From NCBI GenBank assembly GCA_038373885.1, contig JAWZYV010014426.1, positions 62,001 to 126,000 on the forward strand: 64,000 bases of DNA, in the 5' to 3' direction. The notes beneath the pieces were generated by a model, which had not been told where the DNA came from, did no database searches, and was given only the letters and a program-made list of their open reading frames with translations. This DNA comes from Cheiracanthium punctorium. Lineage: Eukaryota; Arthropoda; Arachnida; Araneae; Cheiracanthiidae. This document shows positions 44,231 through 56,815 of the stretch, one piece after another. The first letter of the stretch is position 1. Each line of letters opens with the position of its first letter. The position numbers and the translations under genes were made by a program.

Positions 44231-44930
44231 CTAAAAGGGAGAAATACACGCGTCATTGCTGCAAATGAGTCCAATAGAATGCACCAACAACAAAGCATCT
44301 CTCGGAACACTTGGCGAGAAAATGGAAGTGCTCTCTCGAAAGCAATTCTTTTTCACTCCACAAACCCCAGAAACTAAGTGAAAGCGAAAACCAAGTTCCA
44401 TTCCCGACGCATTATTTATTATTATTCACGGTATCAAATTCCGTTTGCAGAGGCCTCGGCAAATGAACGGCGTATTTGTCAAAAATGGAAATTGCGCCTG
44501 CATCTTAAAATTTCGCATCGCAGAGAATATCGCGAATAGAAGGATCGTTTATTTTATTATTTGTTGGAAAGTGGCAACACGGGAGACTTTCTGTTCCTTA
44601 CAATCAGAGCGCGTCGAGTGGGGTGGAAAAATGTGGCAAGTTTCATCGCAAAACGTTTGGTTGAACGTTTCTCGCTGCAAAGTTCAATTCGAATAAACAG
44701 AAAGTTGTGTAATTGAAAGTTAAGACTTGTTGATACTGGTCTTGAATGGAGGTTAAATGAAAAAGGATGAGTACTTTGTGTGTAGCAGCTTTTGCCCTTG
44801 CTAAAGGGGGGTGGGAGTTTCTCCCTGTCGCCTAATACTAGTAAAAGTCTACTCAGCAAGTCTAGCAAAAGTCTACTACTAAAAGTCTACTCAGAAGTTT
44901 TTTTACCCAGTTGGTGAAATTGGAAAAAAA
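44231..44930. other. Relatively GC-richer spacer, unassigned
   Basis: Open frames at 44445-44696 (+) and 44557-44868 (-) overlap on opposite strands and show no domain motif. No splice-supported exon can be argued. Confidence 0.4.
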
Positions 44931-45600
44931 AATCTGGAGTGACTCCACTCGACTTTCCGAACACTTACGATTAAGATCATTACCAAGAATTTAAATAAAT
45001 TTTAATCGATGAATAATTCAAACATATATACCAAATTGAAACTCAATCGAATGCACCGTTTAAACGCTTGCGCACTTTCAAGAATTTCTCCCCATATGCC
45101 ATTATGCCATAACATAAAAGAAAGTTTTGTCGTAGCCTTTTAGGAGAACTATAAGTCCTATACACACCAAAATCAATACCGGTCCTAGGATGGTGGTTTA
45201 TAACATGTATACCGAATTTGAGCTCAATCGAATGTATCGTTAAACGCTAGCGCACTTTCAAGAAATTCCCCCCATAGGCCATAATGTAAAAGAAATCTTT
45301 GTCGTAGCCCTGTAGAAAAACTTTAAAGTCCTATACACACCCAAATCAATACCGGTCTTGCGACGGTGGTTTATGACATAGATATCCAATTTGAGCTCAA
45401 TCGAATGCTCCGTTCAGGAGCTATCGTGTTCACTCACATACACACAAACACACATACACACATACAAACATACATCTCGTAAAAATAGCATAAATGGATT
45501 CAGAAGCCCTCAAAACGTGTAAAAACACCCAAATCTCGAAGTCGAATTTTTTCATGATTACAATACTTTCCTTACATGGTACATGTTCGGAAAGTAAAAA
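44931..45600 (+). repeat. Element F, copy 3, with two internal units
   Basis: The left end TCTGGAGTGACTCCACTCGA is at 44933 and the right end GGAAAGTAAAAAT is near 45590. CTCAATCGAATG heads lie at 45042, 45223 and 45395 (spacings 181 and 172; an 8-bp duplication of GCCATTAT explains the longer one). A CA-rich tract is at about 45437-45475. Confidence 0.8.
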
Positions 45601-45846
45601 TAATGAAAACTATAATTTTCTTTCTATTTCTGGTACACGTGGTAAATTTACGCAAACCCAGTTAGCAAAAGTCAAAAGTTGGGAATATAGTTGTTAAAAA
45701 AAAAATAAGTTTGTAAAAACCGATATTTGTCTTTGCGGTTTATTGACAACTCCCCCCTCCCCCCTAGAAAAGTCATAGTAATGACTCTGGAAACTGACAA
45801 ATTTGTGAAAGATGCACCAATAACGCATTTTTCACTTACCATCACT
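45601..45846. other. Unassigned spacer
   Basis: No gene or repeat recognised. Confidence 0.35.
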
Positions 45847-46015
45847 CTTGATCAGTGACGGATTGATGCAGTTTTGTGCGTGGGTGCGGCTACTTGGAAG
45901 ATTCAGGTATAAATCCCTTTTATGGAAGTAAAATAGGATCCTTTACATTAATTTTTTTTCTGGGGAGGGGCGATGGCCAGCTCCACCCCCCCACACACAC
46001 ACTTTAGTACATCGT
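45847..46015. repeat. Dispersed repeat, copy 1 of 2 (GATGCAGTTTTGTG type)
   Basis: CGGATTGATGCAGTTTTGTG, TTGGAAGATTCAGGTATA, TTTTATGGAAG and TTTCTGGGGAGGGGCG recur in order at 46825-46935. The opening CAGTGACGGATT is hAT-like. Confidence 0.55.
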
Positions 46016-46399
46016 CGGACCACACATAAAGTACTTCTTTTCCAATAAAAAAAAGAATTACAGATATCAGTTTACTAACTAAAACGAATCTCGCTCACTA
46101 TGCACGCAAACAAAGATTCCCACGAATTGATTTTCTCCTTTTTGAAGTCTTTTAAAAAGGAAGGAGATAGACGCATAAAACTCAACAGCGATGGGGTAAT
46201 TCATCTACATCCTCAGCCATCATTTATCTTCATATTTCAGTATCCTTAGATGCTTAGAGAAACCCGAAGTGACATATATGTCATACGAACAAAATTGAGC
46301 TCGAATACTCAAGTTCAATCTCACAGACACACGGACAATCACTTGTTTACTGCAGCTGTCTTCCCTTCAGCGACAACTGAATGAATGCCTCACCGTACA

Positions 46400-46765
46400 A
46401 TATGTTCTGTCCAAATTCGAAAATCGCGACCATCTACTCTAAAAAGCTTTTCCCCCGGAATTTTTAATGAATGGCTGACTCATTTTTCTGACATGAGTGA
46501 AATGACATTCCCGCATACACGAGAAACTGAACGTGAAAGGAAATCACCGACTTTTATTGCAGTTTTCCATCCTTTATTTGTGTGTGTATATCCGTGCAGG
46601 ATATTATTTTTATTTCGTTTTATTTTCATCATGCGAAATGAAGGTTTTAATCACGCTTCAACTATTTCGCAAAATAAAGATAATTTTGATAGCCGAAGTG
46701 TATTTTCTCCTTTTATTATTTTCATTGCTTTCAAAAGAAATACAATTGAATTTTCTTAAATCAAG
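46400..46765. repeat. Dispersed repeat family J, copy 1
   Basis: AAATTCGAAAATCG, AAAAGCTTTTCCCCCGGAAT, TTTGTGTGTGTA and GCGAAATGAAGG parallel 48636-48975 in order. The 124-codon plus-strand frame is not kept in the second copy, so I do not call it a gene. Confidence 0.5.
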
Positions 46766-46790
46766 CTAATGTTTTTGTGTGCAGCAAGCC

Positions 46791-46975
46791 CTTACTAGGG
46801 GGGCATCTATTCAAGCATTGTCGGATTAATGCAGTTTTGTGGGTGGGGTCGGTTCTTTGGAAGATTCATATACACATCTATTTATGGAAGAAAAATAGAA
46901 CCTTTCATATTATAGTCTGTTTTCTGGGGAGTAGCGGTGAATCCCTCCGTTTCCACCTTTAATAAGTCTTTGTGC
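46791..46975. repeat. Dispersed repeat, copy 2 of 2 (GATGCAGTTTTGTG type)
   Basis: CGGATTAATGCAGTTTTGTG at 46821, then TTGGAAGATTCATATACA and TTTCTGGGGAGTAGCGG, matching 45847-46015. Confidence 0.55.
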
Positions 46976-46984
46976 CTATGGGGG

Positions 46985-47155
46985 GTTGCCTTGGGCGGAA
47001 GACTTGAGATTTCTAACAGGTATTCACGTTAGATCTAGAGAAAACCGCCCCAGGCCGCCCCTGTTAGGTCGACAGCCGCTTGATAGGCCCGAAAGCGGGA
47101 CTTTTGCACTTCTGCCACCTACCATGTTCATTGTCTTGGTTCAATGAACATGGCC
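46985..47155 (-). mobile_element. tRNA-derived SINE, copy 6
   Basis: On the minus strand it has the head words AAGACAATGAACATGGTAGG and GGCAGAAGTGCAAAAGTCC. The body words GGTTTTCTCTAGATCTAAC and GTGAATACCTGTTAG follow. Boxes A and B are decayed. Confidence 0.55.
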
Positions 47156-48295
47156 AAGGAGGACCTAGATCAAGCTAATATACAGAGTAACTGCGAACAC
47201 TAAGCAACAATTATAGATCATTATGATTCTTGACAACCATATGCATAATATTTAGATTGACTCATACTTTAACCTACTGCTTGGCGCGATTTAAAAAATG
47301 GGCCATTTTGGCGCATTGTTCCGTTTTATTTTTAAGAACCGTAAACTCTCCGAAAGACAGCACCGGAAAATCCACTCAGAGTAGCAACCAGTACATAAAA
47401 TTAGAAAATCCAGAGCTCTAATTCATAAAATTAAATAAGAATGCGAGGAATTAAAATAGGATGAATATAAAAATACATAAACAAACAGAGAACATATGAA
47501 GCAATAAAATACTAGATTATACTAAGAGTCAATGTTTAAGATTTTGCTTTAATGGTGATTGATATCTTATGGGCACATGGACCACATGGCTACCATATAG
47601 ACATTAATGTAGCCTTGTAACTGTTTATTGCTCTCAAGTCGAAGAAGGCAGTTAAAAAAAAGATTCGACTAGTTTTAAAATAAAATATTAATGTGTTAAT
47701 TAAACTGAACTTAGAAGTTAAAGATTTTAATTAATTAGAATTTATTAGATTGCATGACATATATTAGATTGAATGTTTGAAATTTAGGACTATTTCTCTA
47801 GGGAAAATTATTATGAAGTTGAACTGTGATTATCGGAAGGTAAGAGATAATCAATACACAGGGTACTGCTTGCTTTTACCAAGGGTACTTTTCTTTGGTG
47901 CCACGGATGCACTACAGAAAAGTGTTGTAGTACATTTTGGTATATTTTCTTAATTTATATTGCATTTTATAAATAACCTAAAAGAAAAGTAAATTTTATT
48001 TAATAATATTCTAAATAATTCTTTATTGAGAAAAATCCTTTACGTAAGCTTAAACTTTCTTGCATATGTTGATACAGAGTGATGTATTTTTAGAATAGAA
48101 ATACTTGTATGGTACTAAAAGTGTAGAACAGAAAAGTGCAGTACACCATTTAGCTGTCCTTCGCATTTTTAATTGCATTTTACTTTCTAAACAAAAATCT
48201 GTATCTAAGTGGTTTATAAATAATTGCCTATTTACATAGTTCATTTACTTTGTAGCAAGTGCTTTTAAACTCAGTAGCCTACCTTTTACGCACAT
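47156..48295. other. Unassigned AT-rich spacer
   Basis: No gene or repeat recognised. Confidence 0.4.
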
Positions 48296-48297
48296 TT

Positions 48298-48425
48298 AAT
48301 CACAAAAAAATCACAAAATCACAAAAAAAATTAATCACAAAAAAAAATCACAAAAAAACACACACACAAAAAATAAATCACAAAAAAATCACAAAAAAAC
48401 ACAAAGTTAATCACAAAAAAAAAAT
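48298..48425. repeat. Degenerate (TCACAAAAAAA)n low-complexity array
   Basis: About ten units of AATCACAAAAAAA with variable A runs and one CACACACA interruption. Confidence 0.85.
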
Positions 48426-48619
48426 TTTAAATGAATGAACACATTCATTTAAAAAATATATCATACTAGCTGTTTTTTTTTCTTAATAAAATCTTGAGAG
48501 CAAAAGTTTTGGATGTTGATCTTCGTGACACAGACAAGCCACTTAGTTGCAGCCAATATCTTTCTTTTAAGTGACAAATGTATGATTGTCACACTTTTAA
48601 CAATATATTTTATTTTTTT

Positions 48620-48990
48620 AAAAAGGAATGCCTTGTCGAAATTCAAAATCGGGATCATTTATTTTAAAAGCTCTTTTCCCCGAAAGTTTAATGGAGGGTT
48701 GGCCACATTTTTGGATGTCAATGGTTGAAACTTTCCGTGCACGGAGATATATTGAACTTAAAAGTAAACCGTTGACATGACTTCATTTTTAGTTTTGGAT
48801 TTTTTTTTCCTGTTTGTGTGTTTTGTTTTTGCTGTGTGTATTGGATAAGGAAAAGTGTTTGGGCGACTGCTGCGCTTCGGCTATTTTTCGAAATGAAGAC
48901 AAATTTTGATTCCGAAATTTTATTTTATCCTTATATATATATTTTTTGTTTTGTTTTCTTCATTTATAGTTATTTGTGAAAGAATTCATT
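48620..48990. repeat. Dispersed repeat family J, copy 2
   Basis: AAATTCAAAATCGGGATC, AAAAGCTCTTTTCCCCGAAA, GTTTGTGTGTTTTG and CGAAATGAAGACAAATTTTG match 46400-46765 in order. Confidence 0.5.
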
Positions 48991-49289
48991 TTTAGTTCGG
49001 TGTTGATCAGAAAACAGAACAGTATACAGAGTGCCTAGAAAGCTTTTTTTACTCTGCATCGTTACATAAGAGTTCAAAAAAAGGAGGATAATTCGAAGTT
49101 TAGAATGAACGAGTTTATTTTCTTCAACACATCTGAGTCAAATTTAAAAAGAACCGCTATTTTTCTGAGAGAGAATTTTTGTTCGCTTCGTCTAAACATA
49201 AAGTGTTGTATAGAGTGCCTAAAAAGTTCTCCTCCTCGGTGTTTTATAAGATTATAAAAGATTATAACATTATAAAAGATTGAAAAAAA

Positions 49290-49700
49290 TCTGGATTTTT
49301 TTTTCATATTTTAAATACGCACTAAAGTACTTTTTATTAAAAGCGAGTCATAATCCATGCGCAGTCCCTATTTTTCGTTCCCATTCCATTAGAAAGTGTA
49401 TGATGAATCATGGGTGCGCCGCACTTTTATTCCTGTTTCCACTAAAATCTTCCTTTGAATCGAAGTCTATATTAAAATCGTCTACTAAAACTGCTTTATA
49501 ATCTTCGCCAAGCATATTATAACCATACTCCGCCATCACAAATACTGTTTGGAATGTGCATCATAATCCATAATTGTGCCGCCTTTGCCTTTCTTGTTAA
49601 ACAAAAAACTGCTCCAGAATTGCAATCTATAGTAAAATCGTCTACCAAAACTATTTCAGAATTTTCTTGAGGCATATTCCAAATACACTTCTCCTTTGTA
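49290..49700 (+). repeat. Dispersed repeat family E, copies 2 and 3 in tandem
   Basis: GCATCATAATCC-type words occur at 49347 (GAGTCATAATCCATGCG) and 49557. Each is followed by TTTCTTGTT or TCCTGTTTCC and by TAAAATCGTCTAC near 49474 and 49632. The spacing is about 160-210 bp. Confidence 0.5.
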
Positions 49701-50595
49701 ATGAACTGTCCCGTTTGCCAGTTTCTAGGCAAATTTTGGAAGATATTGCCAAGTTTGGTTCAGTTTTGAGGGCTTACTCTTTGTCTCTGAACTTGCCGAT
49801 TAATCATAAAAAAAATTGTAAATCTTGTTCACTTTTAACATTTTACTCTTCCCCATCTCTTAATTGAAGTGATATCGATCAACCTTAATGTTATTTATAT
49901 ATCGTATCTCAATTGAAAATTAAATAAAATTGGATGAAGATATAAAAATGTACGTAATTTAATAGACGTACAGGGAAGTCATGTGGTGTACACATCAGAT
50001 TTATTTTATCAAGGAAATGACCCTGTCTGTACTCAAAAGATTACGGCATCGTTTACCAACATTTCAGGTGCCAAAACTCGAAAATGATGTTCGATTTTCT
50101 GCAGTAAAACGGAAAACTTAATATAGTCAGCTTACAAAAAGTTTAGCTGGATCATAAATATAACAAAGATTGGTTTTTATGGATGATAAAAGTCAATTCT
50201 GGCGGTAATCCAAAAAAATAACCGTCGAAGATGCTTTAGGTAACTTTAAATCTTTGAAATATTTACCCCATTTTATCTGGTGAAACGACCAACATACATT
50301 TATAAGTAATACTCTCTGGATGAGGCACATGGCAGTTATCTGGCTTTTATCAAGATAAAGTTATGATACTCGGGTAGAAAAAAGATCGATGCTACTAGCG
50401 CAATTTTTTAAAACATTTTAATACAACTGAAATGCTATCATATTTCGGATTTTACTCAATTTGTTAGCCCGCTGATGTTGCAATTGTTCTATAAATATTA
50501 TTGCACTTGTGTACAAAATGAAGGATAGAATATAAAAATTAAGATTTTTCGACAAAAAGAAAGGGGTAAATGAACGATATTTTGGTATACTAATG
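49701..50595. other. Unassigned spacer
   Basis: No gene or repeat recognised. Confidence 0.35.
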
Positions 50596-50598
50596 CAA

Positions 50599-50734
50599 GG
50601 GGAGGGGCAACTGCCTCCCTCCAAATTTCATAAAAATTCAGATTTCACCAATTTGAAAATTTTTGAAATGGGGAAAAAAAATCTGATTTCACCTATTTTT
50701 ATTTTCAAAAATAGGCGACATTTTGCCCCTCCCC
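50599..50734. repeat. Candidate 136-bp MITE with a 12-bp inverted end
   Basis: GGGGAGGGGCAA at 50599 faces TTGCCCCTCCCC ending 50734. AAATCTGATTTCACC-like words recur inside. No target duplication was established. Confidence 0.45.
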
Positions 50735-51960
50735 ACCTCCCCCAATTAAAATATTGAACTCAAATTATTTAAAACAAGAAAGATAAATCTTGAAAAAGGC
50801 ATCGATTGTAAAAGTCTTTCCAACACACCAGCACACATACACCCTAAGCAGGTAGCTGTTGCGTTGTTTTGCTTTAACACAACACACTAAATCGGTTATT
50901 AGAGCGCGAGTAATGATTTGTCAAAATACCCATTGAAATCGTCATACCTCAATATTACCCCATTAGGTACTTTTTGATTTCCCGCCAAATAATGAAAATA
51001 GAGCCAAGATGGGTTCCTTTTTCGAAACATTTTCCTCGTACAACATTGGACAATTTATCGCAAAAGTCGCCAATATCGGTTTCTTTTGGCGCAACTTTCG
51101 AGAAGGCACACGACCGTGTCAGATCATTTAGCTGATCATAGAGTAGAATAGCATTAAGCTAAATGAATGCCTGTCTATACACTGCTATTCATCGTAATGT
51201 ATTGGAATTATTTTGAGTGATCCTGTAGAAAACTAATAAATCATAGACTGCATTGATGAAGGACTTCGTTTTGAAATCTTTAACGTATATCAATTTTGTT
51301 TAGTCGAAATAGCCGAATAATTCCACCCTTTTAAATATGACCGTAATGTATTGCAGGTCTCGCAGTCGGTCCTATTTTTTAAAAATTCCTACCTCTATAA
51401 ATAATAAAGTAAAATTTTCTGCTGCTTCAACAGTTGTTAAACGTTCTTTTAGATGTTAAGATTTCGCCTATCAAACCATTAAAATACTAGATTATATAAA
51501 TAATACTAGACTATATAAATAAAACCAAGAGCAAGTTTTTAAAACTTAACCGAACTCTGCGATATCTTAAATGTTGGATCCAAAATCCTTGAACCTTAAT
51601 ATTATTGCAGTATCGATCTTTTTCCATATAAAATCATTTTTTCATATAAAATTTTAAGTACTATTAGCGTCATACGATTACATAAATATCATGAAATGTA
51701 TACAAATACTTTATCACTTTTAACGGCAAAATAAAGGTATAATTTATGCATAAAATCGTGCATCTTTCACTGTTATTTAAAAAAGAACTTTCTAAATGGT
51801 CTGCCCTACTTAGACGAACTCAGTTACTTTATTTTGTCCAATGCTGAAGATAGCTAATGCCAACTCCATGTATTTATATCTCTATGGACGTAACAGCTTG
51901 ACTGTTTGTGCCCGGTGGCGTTTAAGTTTTGATTATTTGCGCATGCGCACGATTGATAAT
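50735..51960. other. Spacer with core-motif relics
   Basis: GTAATGTATTGGAATTATTT then GTGATCCTGTAGAAAACTAA (51192-51235) is a plus-strand core motif of the C/F/H families. TCGCAAAAGTCGCCAATATC at 51058 resembles element H. No gene. Confidence 0.45.
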
Positions 51961-51964
51961 TATC

Positions 51965-52990
51965 CCCCATTAAGGGGTCACCACGACTGAATGAAGCATT
52001 TCGCGGTGCTAAATAAGCCAATCTGTCGAGGATTATGCTTAACAGTTTTAATGGCAACCTTAATGGAAACAGATTATCCTCTTTAGGTTCTGAAAAAAGA
52101 ACCATCCAATACCACTGAATGGCGTCACAACTTGAAGACTAAGTAGACGTCATTTTGACGTCAGGAGTTTATGACTGCATTAGGAACTCAACACAGTAGA
52201 GGTAATAGGCTGTGGTTTCAAATTGACTTCACGAGCGAAAAAATTCTCATTTGCTCGAAATAGCACCACGAAGCATAAACCAGTAAACCGAATTATGAAA
52301 AATTTTGGAATTATTTTTGATCGAGATACAATTTTTTGCTTCAGAGTTTGCTAACCTCACTGGGTTTCTATAGAAATTTTGAACTCCCGACGAAATGACA
52401 TCGATTTCATTTGCGATTTCAAAAAGTTAGGCTTAGGGCAACCTCCTTCGGCTTTGAAATAATTTCAAACTCGTGACGTAAGAATTGCATCACTCTTATC
52501 TATTATTTAAATGGGATGAATTTGTTATAGGCCGTAGTCCACGTGATACTCATTACGTAGTAGTATTGCGTATTACTGCGTAATTATTGAGTATTACGTA
52601 GGCAATACATAGGCTCCGGGAAATAAGGAGTAAAGATATTGTGAACACACATATGTTTTTTTTTTCGGATGGCAACAGATTTTGAGTTTTCATTTGAAAG
52701 AATTGAAACTAACCAATGGAAAAGAGTTTCATAATTATTATATACTCCATATATTTATTCGTTTTGTCTTAGTAAACATCCAAGTGGCACCTATACATTC
52801 AACTGATAAGCAACCGCGTGAAATAAAAATTTGTGTATTTGCCATCACGGCCCCATGAATTATTTCACGGTGCTAAATAAGCCAATCTGTCAAGGCTTAT
52901 GCGTACGAATATATGAAGAAGTGTTTTAATGGCAACCTGAAACTCAACCAATAGGAAAAGAGTTTGATAATTACTGTTCCATTGTTGGCA
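51965..52990. repeat. Dispersed repeat family K, two or three units
   Basis: GGTGCTAAATAAGCCAATCT occurs at 52004 and 52870, each followed by GTTTTAATGGCAACCT. A weaker AACCAATGGAAAAGAGTTT at about 52712 parallels AACCAATAGGAAAAGAGTTT at 52937. TGACGTCA-like words (about 52150) belong to the 9940-10275 family. Confidence 0.5.
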
Positions 52991-53761
52991 ATTTCCATTC
53001 TATCTCATTCAAATAAAAATTTCTTGAGATTAAGTTGGTTCTCACTGACCTTAAGCGATCTTTATATGCAATATTGATTTATATATACTTTTATTAATTC
53101 ATTTTTTATTGTTTATTAACCAAAAATGGTGGACTTTGAAATTGTTATGTACTTTATTTTATATCTTTTTCTTTGCTCTACTTTCAGGTATCTGGCGTCC
53201 AAGTACATTGGAAAAGCAGTTCCTGCTTTTGGTAAATAGGATTTAAAGTGTTTTTTAACTCATCTAAGTAATCACTAGTTAATATTAGTTAATAACTTTA
53301 CTAACAAATCAGCAATTAGCTAAGTAATCAATAGTTCATATTAGTTAATAACCTAAATTTCAAATGTGCAATTAGTACCAATGAAGATTTGGTAGAATTC
53401 ATATTTAATACTTGCAGATTGAAGGCAGGAAAATTAAATAACGGTTATATCCTGCATTTAATTGCTTATTTTGTTAGAAATAACTGCATAGAATGGATAT
53501 TAATCACGAAGCTGTTACGCATGCGCTTAATGGAAATGATTATCAACTAAGCACACACGTACACAGCAAAAACTGAAAAGTCGTCATTGGCGATAAGTAT
53601 CCAAGCTGTTACTTTTTATTTTTTCCAATTATTCGTGTTCTGTTTTTCATAAAATACTTTGCTTTCGGGCAGTTATACTTTGCGCGATCTCTGTGCCAAA
53701 ATAGCACTTTACCGATGCTATATAACATATTTTGTAGCTTTTCTGGTTGAAGATTTTTATC
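52991..53761. other. Unassigned spacer
   Basis: TTAATATTAGTTAATAACTT-type words repeat twice near 53280-53350. No gene recognised. Confidence 0.35.
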
Positions 53762-53770
53762 AAATTATTT

Positions 53771-53942
53771 GGTACTTACGTATTATCCCGGCGGTCCGCC
53801 AAGACGAGATATTTTTCGCCAAGATAAATGCCGGAAACATGAAATTATTGATCGTTTAGAATACGATGGGTAACAGTTTGACAGCACATTTGACGAAAAA
53901 ATAGTTTGGTGGGAATGACCGCCGAGATAATACGCAAGTACC
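53771..53942 (+). mobile_element. Mutator-like MITE, copy 2, with 9-bp target duplication
   Basis: The ends are GGTACTTACGTATTATCCCG and the complement of GGTACTTGCGTATTATCTCG, inverted over about 26 bp. Flanks AAATTATTT (53762-53770) and AAATTATCT (53943-53951) differ at one position. Nine-base duplications suit Mutator-type transposition. The interior matches 12981-13148 reversed. There is no transposase. Confidence 0.82.
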
Positions 53943-53951
53943 AAATTATCT

Positions 53952-54956
53952 CTGTTAAAGATTTTTTTTTCACAAGTCTAGATTTCTAAAACAGCTCCGA
54001 AGACGCTTGAAAGCTGCTACAGCGCTGGCGTTTGTCATTTTTGCTTACCAGTGGAGTTGACGTAAATTTTCTGAATCAAGCTGTTCGATATTGTATGTGG
54101 GATGGGATAAAATTTCTTGTAGTCATTAATTATATTATATTTAATTATCCAGAATAACTTTTTGTAAATTTTTTGCTGTAAACATTCCTTATGTAAACCC
54201 TCACTGTAAAACATCTTTATGTAAATCTCCACGAAAGCCTGCTGTTGCAGGCTGTAAAAACCTTCAAAAATAAAAATTTTAATCAACGAACAATCTAAGA
54301 ATTATGATTATTTTATTTCTATCATCTTTACAGCTCCTTTATATTAGCCTATCGATCATTTTCGCCAAATAGGATGCTTTCTTGTATGGACATGGGGTGG
54401 GATTGAACTCCACTACTGTACTACGGGTTCTCGTTTTCTATTTTCGATATAACCCTTAGAGTATAGGATTAAAAAATTTGGGAAATGTCTTCAACTTGGC
54501 GAGGGTGAAGGGCTAACAAAAAAAAAGGTATGATCTTGCTGTACTGGGCAATAGATGTACTGAAATGATAGAGTATTTTTGTGCTGCTGTTAAATATTGT
54601 AAACGGTACTTGCATATCATCCTGTTTTCCATTTTCACTCATAATTTTCTACAATCTGGGATATTAAACGCGAATAACGAAACAATTTCTTGTTGCGGGT
54701 TTTGCTAATCTTTTTTCACTGTATTACACAATCGTGTGCTTATTTAACGAGTCATACTTTCAAAGTCGGTGGTTGTGTTTTACAGCCAAAATGATGAAAA
54801 CTAAATTGACCTGGTTGACGGGATCATTTCCAAGTACAAGGAGATGCTACAAACTACGTACATTGGACTCAATATTATCAGCTACGTTAACCGTATTTTG
54901 AAATAATGTCAGTTAATTATATTACCAAATGCTGGAATCCTTAATCAAGAATGTAC
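53952..54956. other. Unassigned spacer
   Basis: No gene or repeat recognised. Confidence 0.35.
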
Positions 54957-55089
54957 TTCTTGGGACATTTCAGAAACTAGTTCTAGTTTGTAGATTTCAC
55001 ACTACATTCTCACGAAATCGGCGCAAAATTTCTAGATCAAGTTTGTAATTTCAGAATACATAGATCTAGAATCTGAAACGTCCCAAGAA
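54957..55089. repeat. Candidate 133-bp inverted-repeat element
   Basis: TTCTTGGGACATTTCAGAAA at 54957 faces the complement of TTCTTGGGACGTTTCAGATT ending 55089; the arms extend to CTAG words. The middle is AT-rich. No target duplication was established. Confidence 0.55.
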
Positions 55090-56155
55090 ATTCCCTTTTC
55101 ATTAAGGGTCCCTGCATTTGGTTATATAATCGACAAACCGTGCACTGATGTTCATTAAAGTTTATAAAATGCATTAGAACTTCTCAAATGTGGGGTCGAT
55201 GCGACATTACAGATTCCTGATTATAGAAACTTTATAAAATCAACTATAAGACTCTGTAATAATGAGGTAAAGTTGTAAAAACAATTAAATTACACTTAAA
55301 CAAAGGAAACAGTTTTATTACAGTTTGAACTAAATGTGCGAGTTTTTGTTCAACAGCATCCCCTACAGATGGTCTCAAACCGTCTTTTTTCATTGCTGTA
55401 CACCGACCTCGGTAGAACACACTTTCGAAACAGGAGAAGGTTTTTTAATTCCTTGTAAGAAGTAAAAGGAAGTATAGTGATGGTGGAAAATTTTCGATAG
55501 TCATAATTTGATGAAAAAATTTCACTATCTCTATATTTACGTCGAATAGTTTTCGCAAGATGAATGAACGTACGTATGCATGTATGTTCGTATAATTGCA
55601 ATATATTTTGAACGATTGCAAGTCCATTTTGACTAGTTTTTCTCCCCGTGCATACGTACGTATCAGAGCTTAAATATGTCACGGCAAATGTCGTGCGATT
55701 AGGTCAAAGAGCTGCAATAATCAACAGTTCTCACGGCAAGTTTAGCTGCGAGTATTGAAAACTTTACGATTCGAGTTATTGGAAAATGCTTACTAGAAAA
55801 ATGAAGCGTATTTATTTTTGCTCTTGTCATGTCTAATGGAATACAATTTTCTGACACTTCAGCAAACGATTGCAACTGGACTTTACCATTATTACGAATG
55901 TTTGAGACTTTGCTGTCTGCTGAAGAGTTTCTGATACCAGTTTATAAACGATCACAGACTTTTTTTGCTGCTAGCTGCGAAATCTTGTTTTGCGACTTGA
56001 CGTGCATTTTATAGGTCACAGATCCATGGCCTGCAGTAATTTTGGTGGGTGTAGAGAGGCTAGTTTGTTCACTGGGTTTCAAGTTTTATTTGAGAAAATT
56101 TGAAGAAAAGTTCAGTTGCAATTTGATCTTTTATTATAAATGCGGTGCAAGCTCG
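55090..56155. other. Unassigned spacer
   Basis: Open frames up to 110 codons at 55350-55682 (-) overlap other frames and show no motif. No gene supported. Confidence 0.35.
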
Positions 56156-56159
56156 TTGC

Positions 56160-56305
56160 TTAACTTTTTGAGGCGCAACCCTTTCCCAATGCTGAGAAAA
56201 GGGCAGCCGTTGCCATCGCTCGACTTAACTACCAGCAAGATTGCGGACAATCGAAACGTTCATCACGTGCGACAGATCTAGAGACCCTTTCTTGACGACT
56301 GAACT
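56160..56305 (-). mobile_element. piggyBac-type foldback MITE, copy 7a (half element)
   Basis: TTAACTTTTTGAGGCGCAAC starts end B. One arm continues to GACCCTTTCTTGACGACTGA, where similarity stops. It is truncated in the centre. Confidence 0.7.
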
Positions 56306-56370
56306 GCAGCCTTGGAATCTGAAACACTTTTGGAGCTTCCCAGCGTAACGCTAAAGCGTCGATGCTTCCA

Positions 56371-56815
56371 TTAACCCTTTGAGGCGCAACCCTTTCCCAA
56401 TCCGGAAAAAAGGGCAGCCAGCTGGCCTTTCGACGGCAAGACGACACCTGGCTGTGCACGGGCACAGCCAGCTGTCGTCCAAAATGGGTCTCTAGATCCG
56501 TGGCACGCGATGAACGTTTAGATCGTCCGCTGGCTCTTGCTGGTTGCTAAATCAAGCGATGGCAACGCCTGCCCTTTTTTCAGCATTGGACAATCTATCC
56601 AGCTGTTCTCTCATTCATCCATTTTGCAGCAGATGTCAGTGCTGTTAAAAATAATCGTGAAATTTTTTTTACGGGAAATGACGTGCTAAAAAGTAAAGGA
56701 TTCTCGTGGAGCTATGCCACCCGCAACTATTTTTATAGAAATCCAATCGATTCTTCGTGACTGGCAACAGTCCAAACGTCAGAGTTTGGTGTTCCCAGAG
56801 CGGGGAAAGGGTTAA
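56371..56815 (-). mobile_element. piggyBac-type foldback MITE, copy 7b
   Basis: TTAACCCTTTGAGGCGCAAC at 56371 is end B and GTTCCCAGAGCGGGGAAAGG with TTAA at 56812-56815 is end A. The left arm is largely deleted (GGGCAGCCAGCTGGCC, then CGACGGCAAGACGAC), so only the right arm (about 56462-56580) is full length. It lies 65 bp from copy 7a. Confidence 0.8.

Noticed and set aside
46385..46759. 124-codon plus-strand frame
   Set aside because: The region is repeat family J, and the frame is not preserved in the second copy at 48620-48990.
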